Positions 34,956-42,146 of a stretch of 64,000 bases of DNA are shown piece after piece. The stretch is from assembly GCA_946222005.1 (NCBI GenBank), contig CAMIHP010000005.1:26218-90217 (forward strand), given 5' to 3'. How positions within the stretch are numbered: the stretch's first letter is position 1; every line of letters begins with the position of its first letter. A program made the position numbers and the translations under genes. The stretch is from an uncultured Candidatus Saccharibacteria bacterium. Its GTDB lineage: Bacteria > Patescibacteriota > Saccharimonadia > Saccharimonadales > Saccharimonadaceae. The notes under the pieces are model-generated. The model worked only from the letters and a program-made list of their open reading frames with translations. It did not search any database and had not been told where the DNA came from.

Positions 34956-35369
34956 TCAAATATTTGCTGGGCAACTCCCCGCCTGCGGCCGCGCCATGCC
35001 AGTGGTGGCGTAGTAGCGAATGTCGCTGAGATGACGGTCGGTGGCTTGAACGCAGAATTTGGTAGCATCGGCGCTCAGCGTAACCTGCACAGCTGTATCA
35101 CTTGGTGGGCGGTAACCGACTTGCTCGAGGTTAGTGCTATAGCTTGCACCACTAGCGCTGGCATTGGCGTGATGCGTCTTGATCGCCTCAAGTGCACTGG
35201 TGGCTGCCGCACGCGTTGCGACATCGACTGAGCGCCGGCGATAGCCCGAATACGCCGTCATAGACAGCGTTACGAGCAAGCCCAAGATCGCAATCACAAT
35301 CATCAGCTCCATGAGCGTGAAACCCTTCTGGCTCCGCTGTATCCACCATACCGCCCTGCTTTGCCTCAT
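34956..35369 (-). CDS. Type IV pilin-like protein (major pseudopilin type)
   Basis: 137 residues from the ATG at 35369 (GGAGGGAG seven bases upstream). A short basic leader ends in SQKG, then FTLMELMIVIAILGLLVTL: the prepilin peptidase site G/F with Glu at +5 and the hydrophobic helix that packs in the fibre. The globular part has two Cys near the C-terminus (FCVQATD and GSCPANI), a likely disulphide loop. It would be assembled by the PilB-like ATPase encoded at 18686-20308. Confidence 0.92.
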   Translation of the reverse strand: MRQSRAVWWIQRSQKGFTLMELMIVIAILGLLVTLSMTAYSGYRRRSVDVATRAAATSALEAIKTHHANASASGASYSTNLEQVGYRPPSDTAVQVTLSADATKFCVQATDRHLSDIRYYATTGMARPQAGSCPANI

Positions 35370-35461
35370 TATATTTCTCCCTCCATTAACATAAGCATAT
35401 TTAAGCATCACTATAGCAGGTGGAATGGTCAAGGGCAATAGCACTTTTCTTCTTGGCAGTA

Positions 35462-35467
35462 TATACT
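35462..35467 (+). promoter_or_regulatory. -10 box TATACT of rel
   Basis: Six bases before the ATG at 35474; no -35 seen. Confidence 0.65.
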
Positions 35468-35473
35468 AGGTTT

Positions 35474-37045
35474 ATGGTGACCAAACAAGACGTCCTGACA
35501 AAAGCCCGCGGCCTCTATAGCGAAGATCAGCTGTATGAAATTGACCATGCAATCGACTTCGCCACCCAGGCACACCACGGACAAAAGCGCAAAAGCGGTG
35601 AACCCTACATTACCCATCCACTAAGCGTTGCAATTATCTTGATCGACTGGGGGATGGACAGCGACACCATCATTGCGGGTATTCTCCACGACACCGTCGA
35701 GGATACCGAGACGTCACTAGACGACATTGAGTCACTTTTTGGACATGACGTATCCTTCCTCGTTGACGGCGTGACGAAGGTGAGTCAAGCTCGGGCTGGT
35801 ATGCGCGACCTTGACCACTATCTCCCTCAGACAAAAGACAACCTTACCAAGCTGCTTATTGCTGTGGGACAGGACGTGCGTGTCATTATCATCAAGCTGG
35901 CCGACCGGCTGCACAATATGCAGACGCTGCAATTCAAGTCGCCCGAGAAGCAGCAAAAGATCGCCCGAGAAACACTCGAGGTCTTTGCCCCCATGGCTGA
36001 CCAGCTGGGTATGGGGCGCGTGCGGATGGAGCTAGAGGAACTGGCCTTTAGCTACCTTGACCCCAAAGAATACAAGCGGCTCGAGAAGGTCATGAAGCAG
36101 CGCCTGGGCAAAAGCACTCGCAAGCTTGGCGTCGTCCGCCTTGAGGTCGAGCGGGCACTCAAGGATGAGAAGCTTGAGTTTGAAATCAATGGGCGGGTCA
36201 AGAGCCTCTATAGCCTGCATCGCAAGCTGCAAAAGCGCGGTAGTATCGATAACATCTACGACCTCATGGCGCTACGCATCATTGTCCGCACTAAGGAAGA
36301 GTGCTACCTCGTGCTGGGCATTCTCCACTCACTGTATCAACCGATGATTGCTCGCATCAAAGACTATATTTCCATCCCCAAACCAAACGGCTACCAGAGC
36401 CTCCATACAACGGTTATCACGCCCAATAAGCAGATTGTCGAGTTCCAGATCCGCACGCGCGATATGCACGAGTATGCTGAGCGCGGCCTTGCCGCCAGCT
36501 TCCACTACCAGCAGCAAAAACACAGCAAGGAGTACCTCAAAGGCGACTCCAAACGCGGCGTGTCAAACCTGCCGGCTCAGCTGCAGTGGATTACGCAATT
36601 GCAAGAGATCGCTGCTCGCCTGCGCGCTGGCGAGGATATCCCTCGCGAGCAACTATCAATCGACCTCTTTGGCAATCGTATCTTCGTTTTTTCTCCCAAG
36701 GGCGACATATATAACCTCCCCGAGGGGGCTTTACCACTTGACTTCGCCTACGCTATCCACTCTGATATCGCCAAGCACGCCTATGGCTTCCGGATCAATG
36801 GCAAAATGGAATCATTCGAGCGACCACTTGAGAATGGTGATGTCATCGAAGTCCTCACCCGCAAGCTCTCCTACCCCAAGCCGGGTTGGGCGCAGCTTGT
36901 TACCACCAGCCACGCACGCGATAAGCTCCGCCTCCAGCTCAACAAAATCCGCGTTCAAGCCGTTAATGGTGCGATCAGCCTGACGGATAAAATTATGCCA
37001 ATTAGTAAGCCTGAGGCTGCTTCGAAGAAGTCAAAGAATAAATAA
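35474..37045 (+). CDS. rel: RelA/SpoT-family (p)ppGpp synthetase/hydrolase, short form
   Basis: 523 residues from the ATG at 35474. HD hydrolase domain with HHGQKRKSGEPYITHP and ILHDTVEDT (intact His-Asp); synthetase domain with YDLMALRIIV and KDYISIPKPNGYQSLHTT; TGS domain (FGNRIFVFSPKGDIYNLPEG). The protein ends soon after TGS, lacking the helical, zinc-finger and ACT regions of full-length Rel (about 730 residues), so the ribosome-sensing C-terminus is missing or replaced. It makes and degrades the starvation alarmone. The tail is Lys/Ser-rich. A shared terminator separates it from convergent ppa. Confidence 0.94.
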   Translation: MVTKQDVLTKARGLYSEDQLYEIDHAIDFATQAHHGQKRKSGEPYITHPLSVAIILIDWGMDSDTIIAGILHDTVEDTETSLDDIESLFGHDVSFLVDGVTKVSQARAGMRDLDHYLPQTKDNLTKLLIAVGQDVRVIIIKLADRLHNMQTLQFKSPEKQQKIARETLEVFAPMADQLGMGRVRMELEELAFSYLDPKEYKRLEKVMKQRLGKSTRKLGVVRLEVERALKDEKLEFEINGRVKSLYSLHRKLQKRGSIDNIYDLMALRIIVRTKEECYLVLGILHSLYQPMIARIKDYISIPKPNGYQSLHTTVITPNKQIVEFQIRTRDMHEYAERGLAASFHYQQQKHSKEYLKGDSKRGVSNLPAQLQWITQLQEIAARLRAGEDIPREQLSIDLFGNRIFVFSPKGDIYNLPEGALPLDFAYAIHSDIAKHAYGFRINGKMESFERPLENGDVIEVLTRKLSYPKPGWAQLVTTSHARDKLRLQLNKIRVQAVNGAISLTDKIMPISKPEAASKKSKNK

Positions 37046-37054
37046 CTATCATAA

Positions 37055-37085
37055 ATACAAAATACCCCAGTGGGGTATTTTGTAT
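37055..37085. terminator. Bidirectional terminator between rel and ppa
   Basis: A 14-bp perfect stem (37055-37068 with 37072-37085) with a 3-base loop; A/T arms give U-tracts in both directions. Confidence 0.9.
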
Positions 37086-37102
37086 TTACTTGAGCATCCT
37101 AT

Positions 37103-37633
37103 CTAGCGTTTATTCCAACGCGCGATAGATTCATGAATAATCTGTTTGGCACGCGCGGCGTCACCAAAGCCCTTCACGACAGTAGTGCCAGGCTTCTTGA
37201 GATCCTTATAGTGGTTAAAGTGGTGCTCGATTTGCTTGAGGGTTGCAGCAGGGAGATCTTCGAGCGAGTTGATTGCATCACCTGTATTACGGTCATCTGC
37301 TGGTACAACGATCACCTTATCGTCCACTTCGTCATCGTCAACAAACTCCAGCACGCCAATTACTTTACCCTCCAAAACGACACCAGTCGTCAGTGGCTGG
37401 TCAGTGATGATGAGCGCATCGAGCTCATCGCCATCTTCATCTAGGGTTTGTGGAATAAATCCATAGTTGGTTGGCTTGGCAAAGATTGCTGGCTCGACCC
37501 GGTCGAGCTTCATCACTGCGAGGTCGCGATCCCATTCAATTTTGTGGTAGCTCCCCTGCGGAATTTCCACCACCACATTGACAATGCCAGCGTCAACATC
37601 GCCGGGCGTCAGTACTTTATTAAAATCTGCCAT
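37103..37633 (-). CDS. ppa: Inorganic pyrophosphatase (family I)
   Basis: 176 residues. VVVEIPQGSYHKIEWD, YGFIPQTLDEDGDELDALI (the signature usually reads DGDPLD; here Pro is Glu), and DDKVIVVPADDRN are present, keeping the metal-binding Asp residues. It hydrolyses pyrophosphate, pulling nucleotide and aminoacyl-tRNA synthesis forward. AAAGGAG stands before the ATG. Confidence 0.95.
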   Translation of the reverse strand: MADFNKVLTPGDVDAGIVNVVVEIPQGSYHKIEWDRDLAVMKLDRVEPAIFAKPTNYGFIPQTLDEDGDELDALIITDQPLTTGVVLEGKVIGVLEFVDDDEVDDKVIVVPADDRNTGDAINSLEDLPAATLKQIEHHFNHYKDLKKPGTTVVKGFGDAARAKQIIHESIARWNKR

Positions 37634-37765
37634 TTATATTAGCTCCTTTCTGTTGCTATCTGTTTTATTTTAGCAAAATCTGCTCGGTAATAGCAAAAGA
37701 AGATGCGCCAGCGGTGCAACCTTGCTCTGCAGGCACATTATTCTCATCACCAACCCATTTGATGG

Positions 37766-37771
37766 TATAAT
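37766..37771 (+). promoter_or_regulatory. Extended -10 (TGGTATAAT) of the glycerophosphodiesterase gene
   Basis: TATAAT with TG one base ahead, nine bases before the ATG at 37781. Confidence 0.7.
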
Positions 37772-37780
37772 ACTGCTAGC

Positions 37781-38473
37781 ATGTTAATCATTGGTCATCG
37801 CGGTGCGGCCGGGCTCGCACCAGAGAACACTATCGATGCTATGGCAGCGGGTGTCGCGGCAGGCGCTGATATGCTTGAGCTAGATGTGCGATTGACGCGC
37901 GATGGTGTGCCCGTGGTGGCGCACGATAATCGCCTGCTACGTACCCACCACCAAAATGAATCAATCAGCCACCTGACGTACACCGAGTTGCAGGCCCTCA
38001 CCAGTGAGCAGCCTATTCCATCGCTCCTCGCAGTGCTAGACCGTTTTTTTGGCGTTGTGCTACTCAATATTGAGCTCAAAGGGCACGGTAGCGCCGAGCC
38101 AACGTATCAGCTCCTCACCCGCTCCATCACATCGCCAGATGATTGGGATAATGTATTACTCTCGTCATTCTCCGTACGCGAGCTTCGGCAATTTCGGCAG
38201 CTTGCGCCTCAGGCCAATCTCGCTCTACTTCACCGCAATAATCCCTTTGCATTCTTGGCCTACCAGCGAAAGCTCGACTTCACCGCAGTAGGGTTTCATC
38301 GCTTGTATGCACATCCACTGGCGATAGAGATTGCACGTCGGTCGAATCTCTTTACCTACGTCTATACAGTTAATCGCCCAGGTGCCTTGCAGCAGCTTGC
38401 CGAGCGCGGCATCGATGGCGTCGTTACTAACTATCCAGATAAGTTTCTTGCTGAGCTACAGCGCTTTAGTTAA
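37781..38473 (+). CDS. Glycerophosphodiester phosphodiesterase family protein
   Basis: 230 residues of GDPD TIM-barrel fold. IGHRGAAGLAPENT (catalytic His), ELDVRLTRDGVPVVAHD (metal Glu/Asp and second His), LNIELKG, and a C-terminal VYTVNRPGALQQLAERGIDGVVTNYPD. It releases glycerol-3-phosphate from deacylated phospholipids; with no signal peptide it is probably cytosolic. For an organism taking lipids from its host this is a plausible salvage step. Confidence 0.92.
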   Translation: MLIIGHRGAAGLAPENTIDAMAAGVAAGADMLELDVRLTRDGVPVVAHDNRLLRTHHQNESISHLTYTELQALTSEQPIPSLLAVLDRFFGVVLLNIELKGHGSAEPTYQLLTRSITSPDDWDNVLLSSFSVRELRQFRQLAPQANLALLHRNNPFAFLAYQRKLDFTAVGFHRLYAHPLAIEIARRSNLFTYVYTVNRPGALQQLAERGIDGVVTNYPDKFLAELQRFS

Positions 38474-38479
38474 TAATAT

Positions 38480-38710
38480 ATGAAGCTATCTGATAAAACA
38501 CAGTACGCCTGTCGTGCGAGATTAGGGATATTTGTCTGGATCCAACTAACGTCTCACTTGGGTGATGCGAGGCTTCTCCGTTCCTTTCTGTGGACGAATA
38601 TTACTACAATCCAATTCGATACAGAGGAGCAATAATTGGGTAAGCGCCTAGAGGATTTATCGGAAAAAGCGACCAAAAAAGAGCAGGCAGTAGCTCTTCA
38701 GTGCAGTTGA
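38480..38710 (+). pseudogene. Decayed Rrf2/IscR-family regulator (internal stop, large deletion)
   Basis: One frame reads MKLSDKTQYACRARLGIF, like the N-terminus of Rrf2 regulators, then unlike sequence, then FLWTNITTIQFDTEEQ, a TAA stop (38633-38635), and GKRLEDLSEKATKKEQAVAL to TGA. Rrf2 proteins are about 130-150 residues with a winged helix, so most of the middle is missing. The resemblance is clear only at the N-terminus and weak at the end. No promoter is evident other than read-through from the gene before it. Confidence 0.45.
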
Positions 38711-38753
38711 CAAGCAACCTCTCTAGGTATATCAACTTCGTCTTCACACTAGC

Positions 38754-38782
38754 AAAAAATCAGCCATTACGACTGATTTTTT
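38754..38782. terminator. Hairpin terminator
   Basis: AAAAAATCAG pairs with CTGATTTTTT around a 9-base loop; usable on both strands, between the Rrf2-like remnant and trxB. Confidence 0.82.
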
Positions 38783-38868
38783 ACTTTGTTAGATAGAAAG
38801 GAGATGCTACTCAAGAGCTGAGTTTTGAGATTTAGGCTCTTAGCTATCCCACACCAATACTGTCTATT

Positions 38869-39828
38869 CTATACTTTGTGCTGCTGAATATACTCGCGGA
38901 TACTCAAAGCAGCCGTCGCGCCTTCACCCACCGCTGTAGCAATCTGCATCGTTGCGCCACTACGCACATCACCACTGGCAAAGACACCAGGCATCGTCGT
39001 CTCAAGATGTTCATTGGTAATAATCAGCCCTCGCTCATCGAGCTGGACGGGCGTACCCTGCAAAAAGCCCGTATTTGGCTTAAGGCCAACAAAGACAAAC
39101 ACCCCATCACAGGCGAAGGTAGTTGGCTGGCCATTACTGATGGCTGCAACACCAGTCACTTTGCCGTCCTCTGCGATAATTTCGGTTGATTCGGTATGAA
39201 GATGAACGCTAATTTGCCCGCGCTCGATAAAGGGCTGCAAGTCGGTCTGGAGGATCTCACTCGCTTTGATCGTGCTTCGCACCAGGAGGTCGATATGCTC
39301 TGCAAAGCGAGTCAAGAACATCGCCTCTTGCAGGCCAGAATTGCCGCCACCGATCACCACCAGCCGCTTGCCTTTATAAAACGCACCATCGCAGGTTGCA
39401 CAATAGTGTACGCCGCGACCATACAATGCGTCTTCGCCAGGGATACCAAGCTTGTTATATGCACTGCCAGTGGCAATCAACACCGCACGGGCACGCACAT
39501 CCTGCCCATCGACTGTCACAATCGTATCATTGCCATCTTTGCGGAGGCTCGACACCTCACCCAGCTCAATCTGCGCCCCAAAGCGCTCTGCCTGGCGCTG
39601 CAGCTGCTCGGCGAGGTCGAGGCCCGACACGCCGTCTGCAAAGCCTGGGTAGTTATCGATCTTATCGGTAATTGCTGCGAGGCCACCAACCACCGCCTTT
39701 TCATATAGCACCGTCTGCAGGTTCTCACGCGTTGTATACACCGCGGCAGCCAGGGCACTTGGCCCTGCGCCGATCATCACCACGTCGTGGGTCGGCATCT
39801 GAGTTTGGTTATTGGTAGTGCTGTCCAT
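38869..39828 (-). CDS. trxB: Thioredoxin reductase
   Basis: 319 residues. FAD site MIGAGPSALAAAVYT, redox-active CATC (HYCATCDGAFY), NAD(P)H site VVIGGGNSGLQEA, and the C-terminal FASGDVRSGATMQIATAVGEG. It reduces thioredoxin using NADPH. GGAGGGAG stands five bases before the ATG. The start lies 20 bases inside the FKBP gene, so the two are co-transcribed: a redox/folding pair for exported or cytosolic proteins. Confidence 0.95.
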   Translation of the reverse strand: MDSTTNNQTQMPTHDVVMIGAGPSALAAAVYTTRENLQTVLYEKAVVGGLAAITDKIDNYPGFADGVSGLDLAEQLQRQAERFGAQIELGEVSSLRKDGNDTIVTVDGQDVRARAVLIATGSAYNKLGIPGEDALYGRGVHYCATCDGAFYKGKRLVVIGGGNSGLQEAMFLTRFAEHIDLLVRSTIKASEILQTDLQPFIERGQISVHLHTESTEIIAEDGKVTGVAAISNGQPTTFACDGVFVFVGLKPNTGFLQGTPVQLDERGLIITNEHLETTMPGVFASGDVRSGATMQIATAVGEGATAALSIREYIQQHKV

Positions 39829-40498
39829 AGTTGCTCCCTCCTTGACCTTCTTGATATGCCTTCAGTAGTTCTGAAGTGTCGATTGTAGCCGGCTTTGGCA
39901 CTGCCATCACGATGAACTTGAGTGGTGTATTGGCCGGAATGTCATTGCCTTGACCCTTCTCGCCGTATGCTTTGTCGGAGGGGATGGTTAGCTCACGTAC
40001 TCCACCAAGGCGCATCCCCTTGATACCTTCCTTCCAGCCAGTAATGACGCTCGCACTCTTGAGCCCACCCTCAACGGCAAATGGTGCATCAAGCTTACCG
40101 TCTTTGATAGATTGGTCAAATACCTTACCCTTCGGATTCCAGCCAATGTAGTAGGCCGCAAATGCCGTATTATCCTTGATTTCCTCACCATCGCCAACCA
40201 CCAAGTCTTCGCTGGAGAGCTCCTTCACACTATCGCGGTCAAACTCACCAACCCGGCTCGTATATTGGCTAAAGGTTGGGTAATATTTGTTTGACAACTC
40301 TTGGGCTTGAGCAGCTGTCTTGGCTTGGTATTCCTTCATGAGTTTCTGGTATTTTTCTTGCGCCTTTTGCGCTTTGGCTTGGTCATTCTTGTAATTCTCC
40401 GAGGCAAGGATCATTGCCGCAAATGACCCCAGCGTCCCGACAATCGTCGCGACCAAAATAACAATAATAATCCAGCGTTGTGTCTTGGTTGTTGCCAT
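39809..40498 (-). CDS. Membrane-anchored FKBP-type peptidyl-prolyl isomerase
   Basis: 229 residues from the ATG at 40498. An N-terminal membrane helix (about 9-32), an extracytoplasmic coiled coil (KNDQAKAQKAQEKYQKLMKE), then an FKBP domain with ITGWKEGIKGMRLGGVRELTIPSDKAYGEKG and IPANTPLKFIVMAV. It should assist folding of exported proteins at the outer face of the membrane. A TATACT box lies upstream, and further up TTGACC inside the ACCTCTGTTA motif at 40567-40576. Confidence 0.9.
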   Translation of the reverse strand: MATTKTQRWIIIVILVATIVGTLGSFAAMILASENYKNDQAKAQKAQEKYQKLMKEYQAKTAAQAQELSNKYYPTFSQYTSRVGEFDRDSVKELSSEDLVVGDGEEIKDNTAFAAYYIGWNPKGKVFDQSIKDGKLDAPFAVEGGLKSASVITGWKEGIKGMRLGGVRELTIPSDKAYGEKGQGNDIPANTPLKFIVMAVPKPATIDTSELLKAYQEGQGGSNYGQHYQ

Positions 40499-40727
40499 AA
40501 CTCCTCTTGTTTCATCGACTAATCTATCTTGCTTAGTATAGCACACTTGCTATCATGACTGCTATGTAACAGAGGTCAAGACGATAAATGCTGTCTAGTC
40601 TTTGCTGTATATTCCTTGTTAATCCTGTCACTCTCTACCACCTTGCTTTGCGCGGAAACACCACGCGAACAACCGTCGGCTGATACACCTCTTGCAATGG
40701 CGATTTTTCTCAGTATACTAAAGAACG
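40499..40727. promoter_or_regulatory. Divergent promoter region of FKBP-trxB and the ThrE-like gene
   Basis: Minus strand: TATACT close to 40540 and TTGACC at 40572-40577 within the repeated motif ACCTCTGTTA. Plus strand: TTGCAA at 40692-40697, 16 bases, then TATACT at 40714-40719, eight bases before the ATG at 40728. Confidence 0.6.
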
Positions 40728-42146
40728 ATGAACCGTCTCCACACCTTATTTTCACCTCTGCTTGCCCGCCTGGCTATTGGCGGTACGACCGCGCTGCAAT
40801 CAGCGCCAGTCGAGAAGCTTGATGGTGCCCTCACACCCAATATGCGCGCTCTGCGCCTAGCAATGAGCATTGCCGACCAGCTTATTTCAATGGGCACACC
40901 AGCCCAAAATGTCGTTCATATGGCGCTCAGTATTACAGACACCTACTGTACTCGCAAAGTACATATCGACGTTATTTCGTCACAACTTATTTTATCGCAA
41001 GATCGAGGTAATGATTATGAACCACTGACACTCCTACGCACTATCCCACCGCGCGAGATCAACTACCAACATATGCAATGTCTCCAGACCCTGGCCGCTA
41101 CTATTGCCGAGGGAGCGCTCACTCTCGATGCTGCCGAGCGTGAGCTCGATGCCATCCTTGCCAAGCCACGGCGCTACCCACCTTGGGTAATTTATCTGGC
41201 AGGTGGTGGGCTCAGCGCTGGCTCGGCCTTGCTCTATACAGCGTCGCTACCAGTGATTTTTGCCACCTTTGTGATGGGTGTAGCGATTATGTGGCTGCTG
41301 GCTCGCTTAAATCGCATTGCTCTTCCTGTGTTCTTTACGCAAATCATCGCGGCAAGCGTTATTACATTGGTTGCAACCATCATCACGTGGCTTGCCACCA
41401 ACCATTATCTCGATGTTCTTGGTATCATCAACCCAACCATCATAACCGTTAGCGGTATCGTGCTCTTGGTGGCAGGGATGATGATCGTTGGTGCTTTCCA
41501 AGATGCGATCGACGAATATTATGTAACGGCGACAGGCCGGCTCCTTAAGGTGGCGATGATGACAATGGGCGTAGTGATCGGTGTGATGATTGGCCTGTAT
41601 ACAGCGCGGCGCTTTGGGATCGAATTTGTCGCGACACCCGACCAACTGCAGCTGACTGGCACGATGTATCAGTATATTGGAGCAGCTGCTATTGCGGCCA
41701 CCTTTGCCCTGGGCAACCACACTCAACCGGTCGGTATCATCCTAGCTGGTGCAACTGGCATGCTTGGCTATGATATATACCTCGCCATTACTGGCTGGAG
41801 CATGTCTGCTATTGCGGCCAGTGCGGCAGCGGGATTGGTAATTGGCTTTATTGCGACAACCGCTTCCCGTTTGTGGCATATGCCCAGCCTTGCCATTGTC
41901 AATGCTGGAATCGTTCCACTTGTGCCAGGCGTCACGCTCTACAATGGGCTCATGGGCGTCGTGACGACTGGCTCGAGCGAGGCAGGTCTGCTAGTGCGCG
42001 CTGTCCTCATCGCTATTGCCATTGCAGCTGGTGCGTCATTTGGCGTGCTGATTGGCCGACCCACGCGGCGAAGCCTCCTCCGCCTACGCAATCGCCTACC
42101 ACAGCGTCGCTTGCATCAGCCTCATTCGCCAAAGTCTACACCCTGA
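40728..42146 (+). CDS. Threonine/serine exporter family protein (ThrE type)
   Basis: 472 residues with ten or so membrane segments. The N-terminal cytoplasmic part (ALRLAMSIADQLISMGTPAQNVVHMALSI) is the ThrE_1/DUF1212 domain; the C-terminal membrane half with ALGNHTQPVGIILAGATGMLGY and VPGVTLYNGL is the ThrE_2/DUF3815 type fused in one chain, as in actinobacterial ThrE. It would export Thr/Ser or related small molecules. The gene overlaps the 3' end of convergent pheT by 25 bases. Confidence 0.87.
   Translation: MNRLHTLFSPLLARLAIGGTTALQSAPVEKLDGALTPNMRALRLAMSIADQLISMGTPAQNVVHMALSITDTYCTRKVHIDVISSQLILSQDRGNDYEPLTLLRTIPPREINYQHMQCLQTLAATIAEGALTLDAAERELDAILAKPRRYPPWVIYLAGGGLSAGSALLYTASLPVIFATFVMGVAIMWLLARLNRIALPVFFTQIIAASVITLVATIITWLATNHYLDVLGIINPTIITVSGIVLLVAGMMIVGAFQDAIDEYYVTATGRLLKVAMMTMGVVIGVMIGLYTARRFGIEFVATPDQLQLTGTMYQYIGAAAIAATFALGNHTQPVGIILAGATGMLGYDIYLAITGWSMSAIAASAAAGLVIGFIATTASRLWHMPSLAIVNAGIVPLVPGVTLYNGLMGVVTTGSSEAGLLVRAVLIAIAIAAGASFGVLIGRPTRRSLLRLRNRLPQRRLHQPHSPKSTP

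Noticed and set aside
36348..36983. A 211-codon frame overlapping rel in another frame
   Set aside because: Low-complexity Ser/Pro/Arg composition; rel is certain in this stretch.
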